In this document: positions 46,833 through 60,050 of the stretch, in pieces
Position numbering within the stretch: the first letter of the stretch is position 1
Layout of the letters: each line of letters begins with the position of its first letter
Assembly (NCBI GenBank): GCA_022818135.1
Contig: JAFMSR010000005.1
Coordinates: 28,087,865-28,151,864, forward strand
Source of the DNA: Saxidomus purpurata
Taxonomy: Eukaryota; Mollusca; Bivalvia; Venerida; Veneridae
Length of the DNA: 64,000 nucleotides
Direction of reading: 5' to 3'
The notes under the pieces: model-generated
Told to the model about the DNA's origin: nothing
The model's database searches: none
The model's input: the letters and a program-made list of their open reading frames with translations, nothing else
Program-made: the position numbers and the translations under genes

Positions 46833-49635
46833 CACTGGTTTCTGCAAATGAGACTATTTCGGATTATTTCATTTCAAATTTGGGGTATACCGTCGAAATC
46901 ATACAAGTAATACTGGACTTTAATGAGCACCCCAATGACCAATAAATGGAACCTACCCATTGTAAAATTCCAAATGAAACACTTATAAAAAGATAGGACG
47001 GTTTATTCAAGCGTATATTGCAATGAAAATAAAACAAACTTTTGCGTATATTTCTCAACATACATGTAGATTAATCAAATATTTAAAAAAAGTTGATAAC
47101 TAATATATTTCGAAAGGACATCAACTGCATACTTATAAAAACCACAAACAGGTATTAAATAACAAGCGAGATTGTCATGGTGACACGATTAAATTACATT
47201 TTTTTTTGAAAGAGCACACACTGCGACCCGTAAACCGCAAGCCTTTTCTTTGAATAGCGTTAATTTTAGTGGAGTGAGCGCTGTAGGAAAACATTATTTT
47301 AATCTTGCGTATATTTTAAATGAATAGTTTTAGATAAAAGCTTATTACTTGATTTAAACTCTTGCTTGTTGCTAGACGTTTTTATATACCCTTAGTTAAA
47401 TGGTAAACACCACCTATTGGAAAAATGACCGAGAAAAAGAAGTCACAAAGCAACATCTGCCTTATAATTGAGGAAAACGAGCTGTTGACTCGGGTGTGAG
47501 GGTAGTGGTGGAGGGGAGACACAGAAGTAAGACGAATAGCTCAGCGAAACTATAATCGGACAAATTGTGCATAGTAAACTCATACACATAATATGTAACC
47601 AAAAATGTGTCCTGAAAGCATTAAAGAGGGCTTAAAAGTCAATCTTGGTTAAATATTGAATTTTTTGGGTGTTTTTAAAGAGAGCTAATGCATTATGTTT
47701 GAAATACTTATTCATGTGGCAGAAAAAGTGTCACAGCTAGGGCCAATACACGCAACAAATTTACTATAGGTTTATATAGGAGCGCTGTCATTAACTCGCG
47801 ATAACATTTTAACTAATAAAGTTATTTTAAAATCACAAACGGGATGATAAAATATAACATTTCCCCTTTTTAATGAATATTTTTTTATTTTTCTGAGACT
47901 TTATTTGTTTGGTCTTTTTTTAACTTAAAAACTCTACCCGTCGTTTTACTATATAATATATAGTAAAACGCCCAAAATGTGATAAATTTAAGTGAAAATT
48001 TTGCAGTTTATCTTCAACTTGTTCAAAAACTATAACACTTATTTTAGAATCACAAACGGGATTGAATAAAACAATCATTCTACATTTAAGTGATATATTT
48101 TATATAAAAATGAAGAAAGAAGAGAATGGTCTTTTTGTAAGGTTTTGTATAACAGGTATATAATCTTATTTTTACGATCGGAGCTCGGTTGCTTCCGTAA
48201 TGCTGGCCGAACACTTCCGAATGATTGATCTAACTGCTTCAGGCCATCGATAAGTTTTATGGCCGGACATTACGTAACATTTATCATGATCTTTAAAACG
48301 TTGTATATTGGGTTTTGTTTTACATTAAAATACAAACTGGGTTAGAATCTTCAGTTTTTTGTTCATAAAAAAGGCAAAACCTTTCATTGAAACCAGATAA
48401 ACATGATATCGTCTTTATAGCGAAGATCTATGAAATTTTCAGTATAATTATCAATAATATTATTTAGCTTTTGGTGTTAATTTGCAACACATAAAAGATT
48501 CACTAGGCATGTAATCTCTCTCTCTCCCTATTTACGTTTTAAAAGCACACCATGCTTTTGCAACTTATTTGCCGTGTGCGTCGGTACTTGAAAATCGCAG
48601 GTTCAACAATTCTCACGAGCAAACATTACGCACGTGTCAAGGGGTCAGCCGAATAAGAAAATCAAGTGCACACTAGATTCATTCCCATTATCATGTCAAA
48701 ATTCACGAATGTTGTAGCTTTTGGATTAATCTGTGACTATTGTCAACAATTACTTCCAATGAATTCTATTTTCAACATCCGTTATTCTACATTAGATTCA
48801 TTAATAACTGAACATGTGACTGTAATGAAGAAGTGCTCTCTAGATAAATCATTATTGGTATTATTATCATTATTTCTATTATTATTATTATCATTAATTG
48901 CGAGTAATGTGAATGATAATGTTGAATGTTCTTTATCTTCTGTTAGAAATGGTAAAATTAAAGCAGAAGATTATCCCCTTTACGCACAAAAGTAAAACGT
49001 CAAGTTCAATATCTCCCTTAGGCAATATTCAAGTATAATCGATAATCAATGATTTATGACCCTGTCCGTTATTTTACGGATACTACCGAACCGCAGTTGT
49101 TTCCGTTAACTTCTAATCCCCGATACTTATCGATTGTCGGCTGATATAGCGCTTGACACTTTTTCTGCCGTATGTTTAGCTATAGTCGTTTGTATAAATA
49201 TGCAACAGCGACATAACTGTTTAGGATGATTCTTTTTCATGATTTATTAAAAAAGTTATTGTTTATCACGTTATTTAAACAATATTAGTAGTATAAAAGG
49301 GACACAACTGATGGGAAACGGTTTAGGCAACAGCTAATTTAAGTCCGTCTTTCGCGAAAACTACGAACGTGCGCCCCCTGGTATCAAAATGTGATGTGCA
49401 AATTTGCAATTAACATTATGCTTACTTTCAACTTGCTTAGTGGCTTATTGCATCTTTCATTTTGTGTGGTCACATCGTGTGTTTTGTTCTAGGAGCATTA
49501 TAACTGTGCAATGTTGAAATATCAAAGCTTATATACAGTCCCGGCATGTTGAAATAAACCATTACGCTACATTGCATTGTCATTCAGCCATATAGACATC
49601 AGGGACTAAACACCAAACAAGTTGTAACTTCCAGC
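46833..49635. other. No confident gene; palindrome and orphan ORF
   Basis: A near-perfect ~29-base palindrome (CGTTTTACTATAT... ) lies at 47942-47970. A plus-strand frame at 48666-48995 contains 'LICDYCQQLLP' and a Leu-rich membrane-like stretch but no recognisable family, and most of it may be chance. Confidence 0.45.
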
Positions 49636-49639
49636 AATC

Positions 49640-49860
49640 ATGGTATCATTGTCAACACGCGTGATGAAAGTGCAAGCATGCATAATGACTGTACCAATAA
49701 GCACAATAGCAGTGTCACTGAGTAAATTGTAACAGTAAGCAGGCATTGTGTAATTGTCAACAAGCGTGATGAAAGTGCAAGCATGCATAGTGGCTGTACC
49801 AATAAGCACAATAGCAGTGTCAATGAGTAAATTGTAACAGTAAGCAGGCATTGTGTAATT
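49640..49860. repeat. Two-copy 104-bp tandem repeat
   Basis: The block from GTCAACACGCGTGATGAAAG to AGCAGGCATTGTGTAATT is repeated at 104-base distance with few changes. Minus-strand frames here are repeat translations. Confidence 0.8.
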
Positions 49861-51810
49861 TTTACCTCAATATCATTCCATAGTCCCGCTGTGTACTTTT
49901 GCAAGTTAGACATTTATACCAAAATTAAAAAGTTCAATACTGCATGACTACTTGAAAAACATATGGCAACTTGAACAGATAACTGCACAAAAACATATGT
50001 TTATGTTAAATGTATCTGCTTACTTTTAACTTACTTATTTAGGTCTTGAATAACTAAATGATTCATTTTAATGAAGGATATTCTCATTTTATGGAAATAA
50101 ATTTTCATCATGCGCATGTGTATAAACATCACCACGTGGCTTTGTTTACAAACACAGAGCTTATCAGCAATTAGCCACACCTTCCTGAGATCGTCTGCTT
50201 GACAGGTTGATTTTTGTTCTCAAAGTTGATACAAGACAAATGTTGATGCAAAGCATCAAAGGCGCTGCGCATGTTTTTGAAACATGATTAAAGGAATCAA
50301 AGTCATTTTAGAATATCAGTAAACAACCTATCAACGGGAAAAACCAAATACATTATGTTATATGTAACTGTTATCATAATAAGTAAAAAAACACATTTAC
50401 TACAGTTTAACCAAAAAATAAACGAATCATAAAACAACCTTCCGTATAATGGTACGATGACGCCCATTAAACAAGGCTACAGCTCGTGGTCAGTAGACGC
50501 TTTTCGACGCAGACGAAACCCACGTGATTAATTTTGTCTTTATTATTGGTCAGTTGTTAGCGATGCTTTACATAACTTTCATTGAGACCCCATGTATCGC
50601 ATAGTTAGGTGAACGGTCTTATCTATAATTTGCCTACATTTTACTTTAGTATGTAGTAATTAAAATGGGTTTTCATTAATTATTCACGTTGACAACATAT
50701 GTATTTAAACTTCAAAATGTTTAGAGATAGCAAAACAACTATCGAGACGTTTTTTCTGAACTTTGATGAATCTGGCCGTAGGGTCCGTAAACAAAGCAAT
50801 AAAAAAACCGTAACCTTCAAGTTTGTTGAAAAGTTATTAAATATCCTATGAATATATCAAAAGTTTTGAATTAACGGTCGAAGACGTATGCATCTGGTAT
50901 AGTATTGTTTGTAATCAATTAATACTATTTATTTATTCATTATAGGGAGTTTGTTCAAACACAATACATAATTTTTAATTACAATAATAATGTTGGCTGC
51001 TCCCTTTTCGATTATGCAACCCCATGGTACAAAATTAAAACCTATTCAATACTGGCACTGTGCTTCCGCACAACGCCAATGAGACGCTTGCTAATGCAGT
51101 TTGGATCGCATCAATACTGTGAGTTTTGTGTCTTTTGCATTTCGTTTTCTGAATTGTTGGGAAAAGGTTACCATTAACTAGTAGACACTATTTGCTACTC
51201 CCTGGGTTTCTCACAGTAACATGCAACTGGAAAAAAATCAGAAACAAGATATCTTTATTAAAAAGCGTATCATTAACATACATAGTAGCATATGTTTGAA
51301 TCAGTCAAACGATTTAAACGATATTCCGCACATTTCCTGTTATACCTAAAAACGATATGTTCTCTCCAAAAGGGTTTTTATAAACCCGATATCGACATTA
51401 ATAACAGATGTATACTCTGATGTTTCATGGGTCATTTATCTCCTTGTCCTACCAGAGTATCTGTCACTTGTCAAAGAGGCAATAAGGTTTCTTCACTGGG
51501 TTTCTACCAAGAATTGCTTTGATAGGTATGTTGTAATCGTTTCATAACTATTAAGTAAAGCAACAAAACATCAGACTGAATTACAATATCACGAGATTGA
51601 TTGAACAAGATCTGGGTTCATTAAAAACTGTATAAGCACATTCTTATCAAGCTCGGTTTCACCAAGATACCTGTTTTCTGTCTCGTCTGAGTTTTTATTA
51701 TTTTCTTTAATATCGCTAATAGGTCTTGGAGCAACAAAATATGTAGCATGTGCCTTAAAAATTGCCTTGACATCAGATATGTCACCTGAGTTTTCATTAT
51801 CTTCTTTAAC
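49861..51810. other. No gene recognised
   Basis: Unique AT-rich sequence. A 105-codon minus-strand frame (51621-51938) is read out of frame through the papain-fold-like pseudogene. Confidence 0.5.
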
Positions 51811-52262
51811 TCACCAGTAGGTTTTGAATGCTGATAATTTGCTTTCGCTGTTATAGCCTGTAACAATATCGAAAAATTGTTTTGGCGTTTTTGCATAATT
51901 GAAGTCTCTAAAATATGAATTTCCTTTGCGAAATGCAACTAGTACAACAATTGCACAGTTCAGTATCCACACATCGTGAGATGGTCTTCTATAAGGTTTT
52001 TCCACCAATATCTTTCTGTTGTAACATATCTATTGATAAAACTATCTGAGCGAAAACACTTCGTGCTTGCAAGGTAAGTTTGGCTGTAAACGTTGCTGTG
52101 TTGATCATTACAAATATATGTCGCATGATATGCGTCTGACAATAGTATTACACATGTATACAAAAGTAAACACAAATATAATTAGCAAACGCTTACCTCT
52201 GAACATGCTGGTATTTCTTTGGCCGAAAGAAGTACGGTCGTCAGCAATGTTATTTCTCTGGT
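51811..52262 (-). pseudogene. Broken LRAT/NlpC-P60-like paralogue 3
   Basis: Pieces in three minus-strand frames follow the order of the intact paralogues: YFFRPKKY (like YISFWPKK) at about 52240-52210, RYWWKNLIE (like AWWENF) at about 52010, then VEKPYRRPSHDVWILNCAIV with VLVAFRKGNSYF and TPKQFFDIVTGYN. The Asn-Cys and 'TPKxFF' motifs are kept, while at least two frameshifts and the lost start show decay. Confidence 0.65.
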
Positions 52263-53980
52263 AACTTTTACCTCACGTAAACAGCTATGCCCCAATGACA
52301 ACATTCTCTGTTATTTAAAATTATCTACACCTGAAACGAGACCAAAAGTATTAAGTGGAAAAAGATACTGGATGTTCCTTGAATGTTTCTTTTTCCCGTA
52401 ATGTCACCGCCCGCTATTCATAATTAGAACAATAGTTATAGAGATGTATAAAAGGCAAAACATATCATAATTACTTTCGAGAATATGACTAGGAAAGAGT
52501 TTCTGAAAAATCCGCATGCAATCCAAGTCGCATGGTAACTGTACTTCAATCTTATTCATTAACTTTTATTCAAAGTAACGCAATTACTGTACCGGCGGAT
52601 CTGTCAGTAATTTTTCCTAGCCTGCAGAATTGTAGTTTTTTATATTCTCTATTTTCTACCCGTATTGCTAAACTAACCGAAGAATCAATGAGGTACTTTG
52701 TTTTACACACTAATACGGAATTTTGGGAAACTTTACTGTACATTGGGTTTTATCATACTTACAGTTACATGCATGCATACGACACTTCTCAGCTAACAGT
52801 ATCTGATTTTGTTTTAAACGATGAGAAAATCAACTAACCTCCCCAAAATCACTTTCCACTGTCGATTAGTTTGACACGAAAACATCGAGCTACATGATAT
52901 ACGTCCGAAGCTTATCCCCGACCGAGTGTTTTCATCAACTATACAATTTTAAACGTAAAACAACGAAACATCAGGAAAAAGAGAAATATAATAATAATGT
53001 TTCAATATCAGGTTTTATTCAGCAAATCGGCAAGTAATTTTGCTTGTGGCCATTTGACATATGAAGAATAAAATTAATACAAACAAAAACACCAACCAGT
53101 ACAATTTTAAATATAATGTACTAATATAAACATGGTCAAAATTAAATTGCCTTAAGAAGCAGATAAATTTACAAGGGTCTGCGTCCTTATTTTCAGAGCT
53201 ACTTTTATATATTTTGATGCATTTTGATTTTGCTTTTCGTTATTCATCTCAACAATGATACAAAGATTTGCATTTTAGGCCATAATGTATTTCCCAAAAA
53301 TTGGTTTCTATAATATTTGACTAAAATGGATAGCACAGTAAAAAGACATTCTGATCCTATCCCAGTACATTTACATAATAAATCCGTTCTTCTCTATCCA
53401 GTTTTTACTTCTAAATCATATGAACATAATCTTAATCAAACGTTAATTGTTTTTATTACATCAACGTAAATCCGATTTGAATTTTCTATAATCTTCAAGT
53501 TTTGGCAACGTCATGATTTGAGCATGCAAGGTTAAACTGGTCAATTTTGATATTTATCAAACTCGGGTCATATATAAGTAAGACCTAATAAATCTAATAA
53601 AGATTTGACATGGAATGCCAAGCACTTGTTATTATTGATACTCTGGTCAGTGAAAGCTCAGACTCGGTGAATCGGTGTTTTTCATTACTTTAAGCAGTGA
53701 GATTTTATAACACGAAAAAGCGTGTGTAAACGCTATCGTATCATAAAACTCACAAAAATAATAATAACGAAACGCTCTCTTAATACTGGTACGACGCTCA
53801 ACAATGTGTACACAAAAGTAACTATAATGTTCGAAAGTGTCGATTTTTTTGCAGAATATTGTTACACTTTTGTTAATTACTATCATCGTAATCGTTAATT
53901 TTGAATATTACCTATAAAAAGAAACTCATTCAGTGTTTAACCCCATTTGCCCACCAATCGAAGTAAATTAAAGTTTATTA
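52263..53980. other. No gene recognised
   Basis: A 101-codon plus-strand frame (52532-52837) has no known motif and no splice context. The remainder is unique AT-rich sequence. Confidence 0.45.
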
Positions 53981-54061
53981 AGTCAAATTTTAACAATTAA
54001 GAAACCCTGGTTGCTCGCTACCGCTCGCTTCCTTAGGGTTTCTTAAGTGTTAAAAATTGAC
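53981..54061. mobile_element. Tiny hairpin element (TTAAGAAACCC ends)
   Basis: 25-base arms (about 53982-54006 and 54037-54061) are inverted with three mismatches around a GC-rich 'cgctaccgctcgctt' loop. This looks like a short foldback repeat. Confidence 0.55.
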
Positions 54062-54575
54062 TTTTTTTCTCTTTGGAACCGCCAAAAGGTAGTCCATTTA
54101 TTTTCTTTAAAACAACATGATAATATAATAACAAATATTACAAAAGACATGGAAAAAATGGGATAGATAATATCATATTACAATTGTTACAATCTTCATA
54201 ATACATTCAGATTTTTTCATGCATTCCTGATAGTCATTGAAAAGCTTTCAAAACAGAACAGTCAAAATGTGGGAAATCAAAAACATTATCAAATGAGTAT
54301 ATGTATGTCTCAGATAAGACATTATTTTGAAATTTTGCTGTCAATAAAAATCAAGCAAGCCGTTCTGAAAAAATAACAGTCTATTTGTATCCTGTATTTA
54401 TCTGGGTCAAAGGAGCTACACATATTGAATGAGCAAAAAAAGTTGTGAAGTTGCGATAATGTCAAAAGTATAAATAATAAATATAATAATAATAAACACC
54501 ATATAACAAACATAGTTGTCGAAAGCGAAAAAAATAGAACTGTTTGGTGTATTTAGAAACTTTCAATGGGATACT

Positions 54576-55345
54576 TCAAATTTTTTGTTTCAAAAATCGG
54601 GCAAATTTGGATAATAGATATTTATTTGACTTTTTATTTTCGTAGTATTGTTGTAATACAAGAAGGTCCTTATAAAATGTTTTGGTCGTATTACTATAAG
54701 TTGAACGCCTGTTACTTAAAAGACATGTTTTGTAAATACTAAATGTTAATTGACTAAGTATTACATTAATATCCACATACTCAGGATATGTCGTTTTATA
54801 TCCAATAACATGATCTTTCAAACATTTAAATGAGTGATTGATACGGGGTTTTTTTTAGAAGCTATTTCGGATATTGTCCCATAAGGATCTTACATGTTAG
54901 CAATCAAGAAAAAAATGTTCTACGGTTTCTATGTTGTTACAGCAATTACAGTTAAGACTATTTAAGATTTTCCAGGTATAAAGATTTTCATTTGTTGGGA
55001 CTATTCTATGAATAATTTTCAATATTGTATATCTTTTAGTAATGAGTAATTAAATTTTAAAAAAGACTCCCCTTTCTTAAATTTGTAATATCAATCCATG
55101 ATCAGTTCTATAACCCGGCTTAATTGATACGTCATTTAGTATCGTGAATAGCGCACTTGAAATTAGAAAAAAAATCTAGTCTAGCTTTTTCAATTTGGCT
55201 TTTCTTAAACCATGTATATTGTCTTTCTTCCATATTCTGTTCTCTCCAGCAGTCAATTAAATAACACTCTTGAATCATTTGTAAAACTATGTCACGTGCT
55301 TTAGGGTTATTTATATCTAAAAAAATTGAAACAGTCAACATCTGG
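54576..55345 (-). pseudogene. L1-like LINE remnant, internally deleted
   Basis: In minus-strand order: an endonuclease piece (CYLIDCWREQNMEERQYTWF then EKARLDFFSNF, the 'DxWR...R.YTW...RLDFF' signature of L1-type APE domains) at 55341-55132. Then a zf-RVT-like piece (NCNCCNNIETVEHFFLDC then LWDNI) around 55000-54870. Then a C-terminal helix region (54821-54576). The reverse transcriptase core is missing between the first two, so this is a deleted copy with frame breaks. Confidence 0.6.
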
Positions 55346-57549
55346 GTTTAATACAAAGTTATAATCTCCTACTATCATACATGCATTCTCAGTACTAGAT
55401 ACTTTTTCGTTTAAAGTGGAATTATGCACATTTTTTCATGTAAAAACTAAACTAAATAGGTGTGTGCAAAAAGAATAGAGGAAATAATAGTTTTTAATCC
55501 GATACACCAAACTCTTCCTGCTACTAGTTATGGAAGGGAGTCATTAAAGTAAATATTCTGTTCATGTAACTGACATCTGTATTTGTCTAACTTACAAGTG
55601 CCTATGTGCAATTGATTTGTGCTTACTTATTATTGACTATTATTGTCTACCAACAACTACAATAACACAAGGAAGATCACTGCGAAGAAAGGAACCATTA
55701 TTCTATTAGTCCAATTTTTCTAAGTAAGTTCTATTTGTATCATTTTTAATACATTTGAACTTAAAGTCAAAGTATATTTTGATTAAAATTGCTACTCCCA
55801 CCGACAGACTTTTAAAGTTGCTAAAATAGCATTCATAACCACATTGACGGCGGGTGAAATTATTATTTTGCTTTGCTTAGCCTGTAATAATAATACAACT
55901 TTCAACTTTGTTTATGAAATAGATCTAACATCCGTTCAAGCGGTGTTACTCGTTTAATAAACAAAGATACGCAGTAATTAGACACGAAGACCGAGGTCCC
56001 ATGTATGGGTGCTATACACCTGGCATGTATAAGAATCAGGGGTGTCTCTGGAATTGGGACGACGGGTCGTACCGTCTATACCTTGAACGAGGTTGGTGGA
56101 CCCAATAAGCACGATAACAAACACACAAAAAGGAATTGGGACGCTTTCTGTATCTTGCACTATCCTCCGAAACCTAAAATAACTAACCTCTTCTGGGGGC
56201 GTTGGTCATATGGGAAACCGGTACCAACGATAAAGCCCTAATATACGATACGAAAGGATGTTATTTCGATTTAACATGACCAGATAGGCCTATGAATAAA
56301 TGCAAAGCTTTATTTTCTACGCAAACGGTCATTTCACGTCGTCGCGGCGGCGCAATATGACGTCATGTTTACAGCATATCGGTTCCCACGTTGTTTATTT
56401 TTGTATTGTATTGTATTGTATTGTATTGTATTGTATTGTACGATATGTACCGGATTTATGATTATTAGCACCATGCTTATCTCCCCTTTTCATTATTACA
56501 CCATTTGTACTGCGAATGGGTTTTTGTCATTTCTCATAAATATAGTCAACTGACACAATAACAAGACTAATTTTATTTAGTTATGGGAGTTAGAACTACA
56601 GATTAAATAGATTTATGTCTTTATAAAATGTTGATTGGCAATACATAATGAAAACCACAGGGGATCGAATCATACCCCACCCACCTTCCATTACCTATAT
56701 AATATATCAGTATTTCGGGGATCGAATCTCCGGGGATCGAACCATACACCACCCAACTTCTATTACCATACATGCCACAAAGGATTGAGCTATTGCCGCA
56801 AGAATTTTTAAAAATTGCTGTGTTTTTGGACAACTCGCCGGGAGATATTATTTAAGAAATAATATGTATTCATGTTTGGGTTATTTTACCATAAACCAAA
56901 CTTGGATAGACTTATAATTTTGATTCTAACACGACTTTTTTGAAACAACATTTGAAGAACATGAGAGAACTATTTTCATCGAACGTAATTTACACTTGCG
57001 TGCTAGGCACCTAGATATTGCTGTTGAAGTTTCCTCTTGCGAACAATCCAATGCGACTTTCATTCATGAAAAATGTATAGTACACGGTGTTTAAGATTTT
57101 TCATCAACGTAAACTAGTCTCATTAGAAAGGGTAAATGTTTAAGTAACAGGAATTTCATTAATAGAAATGGTTTGACTGAATTTTCAAGGTACGTAATAA
57201 CAGTTCAAGTTACGAAAATATAGGAAGTTTTAGGAATCCCCGATATGACATCATTCCTGCGCATGCGCATGGACTGTCTGTCAATTGATCAGCCAAAATG
57301 AAAGAAATAGAGCATCTGACTGTACGGCAGTTTATATTTTAGGCTATAACGTTATTAAATGAAACAAAATCTAGTTTATATGCAGTGTCTGTGTTGCCGT
57401 GTCTATGCCATTGATGCTTATGTATAGTTTTCATTATATAGTCCGTTATGAAAGTGTAAATTTTAACTGAGTCGGCCAAAACAAATGTAACTTGAAGATG
57501 TCCCCCTATATATAGGCTACTTGCTATTCCTGACGAAAGTGTCCCTATT
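55346..57549. other. No confident gene; (TATTG)n microsatellite
   Basis: A pure TATTG pentanucleotide repeat of about eight copies lies at 56401-56440, next to a CRE-like TGACGTCA at about 56357. The locally GC-richer 55980-56240 block is open in several frames but has no assignable domain. Confidence 0.5.
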
Positions 57550-58023
57550 CTTTACAAAGTGCCAGAGTGAGCTATTAGGATCGCATTAAGTCTGGCGTCC
57601 GTCCGTCCCTCCCTCTGTTTGTCCGTCTGCATGCATGATGGGTACCTTGGGTGGTAGGAGGTGTGGCCTAAGACAATAGAAATCTATCGTCTTCATTCCG
57701 TCTTTTGTCCCTTAAGTGGTCACTCTATTGTTCGAGAACAATGGAAATACCACCTAATATCACCTTCATATGGGTGTCTGTGCGTCCGTCCGTCCACCAT
57801 TTCCTTAAAATGACATCTCTGAAACAACCGGGCCAATGTTGAAGAATTCCATTCCATGCAGAACTCTGGTTGCTATGGCAACAAATAGGAAATTAAAAAA
57901 TCTTCTTCTCTTAAGCTGCAAGGCCGAGAGCTTAGATATTTAGCATGTGGCATTGTCTAGTGGACCTCTACCAAGATTGTTCAAATAATAAACCCTGGGT
58001 ATAAATTGACCCCTCCCGGGGGG

Positions 58024-58681
58024 CAGTGTTCCCACTCAGTATTTTTTTCAAGGGTAAACTTACCCCCTGGACACAAAAACAGGGGGTAAGTCTCAATTTT
58101 TGGGGGTATAAAAATCATAAGATTAGAAAAACCATACTATAGGTACACAGATGAACAAAACATGGTTCAAAGGTTGCATGGTCTCTGTTTCAGAATTTAA
58201 TTTAAGCCAGGAAAATTCAGACAGCCATTTATTCTGGAACTGTTTCGGATACTTTTTCCGATTACTACTTGTGGTTTGGTCAGTACTTGAGCTTGTTGAC
58301 GGCACCTCTTCACTTTGTTTTGCAGCATTCGCCGTGAAACCAAACACAGACAGCTTCAACTGAGACATTTTGCAGACGAAGCCCGGATCATTAGATTGGT
58401 CACAATTTTTAAGTGCTAATATTATTTCCCAGATCCTCAAAATATGAAACCCGTCTAAATTTATGACGTCAACGGTAAATATCAGCAGTTATATCGAGCG
58501 ATTGGCCGAGAGAGTTGAATTTCCATGATCTATTTTTAGAACATGCTTGGGAATTCCAGCTGAACCTATTCGTCCTCAGCATTTTCGTACGCGCGCGATC
58601 TCGCACACGGTGAAAATTATATGCGCGATTTATATTTTTTTTGCGTGATTTACGTAACAATTTATGTGAGTGGGAACACTG
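58024..58681 (-). mobile_element. hAT-like non-autonomous element
   Basis: Inverted ends CAGTGTTCCCACTCA and TGAGTGGGAACACTG fit the CAGxG terminus of hAT elements. It sits in a G run that hides the expected 8-bp target duplication. A minus-strand frame (58123-58440) includes RKKYPKQFQNKWLSEFSWLK, like the N-terminal zinc-finger lead-in of hAT transposases, so this is a deletion derivative keeping the 5' end of the transposase. Confidence 0.65.
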
Positions 58682-58710
58682 GGGGGGGTCACTTGGTTTT
58701 ACATAGGCTT

Positions 58711-59909
58711 TTATAATACCGCAGATAAATTTGATAGATTCTGATTGGTCAAGAGCCCCTGTATATGAGACCGTATATACCGTGAGCAATCCCGTATATA
58801 CCGTCTCCCATTTGGAGCCTCATCGGTTTTGCCTTTTCTGATTGGCTAGAGAAACTCTGTAAAAAAAAAAAAAAAAAAAATAATATCAAACAGGGAATGC
58901 CACGTACCAAAAACGCAGCCTCCCCAAAACGAACCCCACAGCACCTTCAAACATTGTTTACATTCAAAACAAAATGGCCGCCGTTCCACCGATTCAATTT
59001 TTTCAGCGACGTTTGTAAGCACTGCATATATATGTCGTTTGGAAAAATAAATCAAATTCATAGTCATTAAAACTAACATTGATGCTATCTTTACCTTCGT
59101 TTCTCCCAAGTCAAAGTGGGTTACGGACATGAAATCTCATTTCAGTCGATCAAGTTCACCATGAACATGAATCCCAGTGGCAGTGGAATATTGTTTTTTG
59201 AAAATGAAAACACTGTCATTGACACTAATAAGTACTCTTCGAATTAATGGTATTCCTTTCTGCAACTAACGGCTGCTGACAGGACATTCATGTACAAATT
59301 CAACCTCTGGAATGACGAAATAAAATACCGCCAGATCAGAGGAAAATCTGAAAACAAATGTCCTTTTCTATCCTGTTAATGCATCACTACTGTAGTCCTA
59401 TTTCACTTGTCTTGAAATAATGTGAAGTCTTACTGCAATAAAACGCTGTTTATCCTTATTTTGTGTCACATCAATAACTTAAAGCCGAAGTAATAAATTA
59501 AAAAGAAATCTGTGTTTATCCAGTCCACACGCTACAAAAATGTCTGCCAAAACATTACTGTCTCAGTGACGTAGACTTGAACTGATGACATAATAGATTC
59601 GAAATGGGACCGGTTAAACGGAAATTAATTATTATGTGACTGCAAATAACACAAAATGCCATGCTATACTTTGCTCTCGGGTCGAAAACACCGTAAGCCA
59701 CAGGATTATTTTTCTTTCTATTGAATTACTGAGAAAAAACTAAGATTGGCTGATTACGAGCGCCGTACGGAATCATACGAAGAAAGGAATTGGGGGCTCC
59801 CATGGGTATCGGCTTTTTGTCATTTATAAATATAACAGCAATATTTCGACAATTTTGTTGACAATTCAGGTAGTTATCTTGTCTTTCAAACAAATCTGCG
59901 GTATTATAA
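58711..59909. mobile_element. 1.2-kb TIR element (TTATAATACCGCAGAT ends)
   Basis: The 16-base end TTATAATACCGCAGAT is exactly inverted at 59894-59909. No long ORF; a 94-codon minus-strand frame inside has no recognised domain. Inserted in the core sequence just after 'acataggct'. Confidence 0.65.
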
Positions 59910-59914
59910 ATTCA

Positions 59915-60050
59915 TTATACAGATTCTTGACGGTGTATACAGACTCATAAAGCCTGTTCGTGCCGATATAAACCCTGGCCTAACGGCTCGGGCTAATATC
60001 GGCACGAACAGGCTATACGAGTCCGTATACACCGTCAAGAATCTGTATAA
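59915..60050. mobile_element. 136-bp near-palindromic MITE
   Basis: 26-base ends starting TTATACAGATTCTTGACGG are exactly inverted, and the arms remain complementary (GCCTGTTCGTGCCGATAT and its complement) to a short GC-rich centre. Almost the whole element can form one hairpin. Confidence 0.8.

Noticed and set aside
48666..48995. 109-codon plus-strand ORF with a Leu-rich hydrophobic stretch and a CDYC motif
   Set aside because: The hydrophobic run comes from an ATT-rich simple-sequence stretch, and a single CxxC is not enough for a zinc-finger call.
55978..56241. Small secreted-protein candidate on either strand (signal-like FCVFVIVLIGSTNLVQG on minus, Trp-rich WNWDDGSYRLYLERGWW on plus)
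   Set aside because: Frames conflict, none has splice context or a recognisable domain, and each is under 80 codons.
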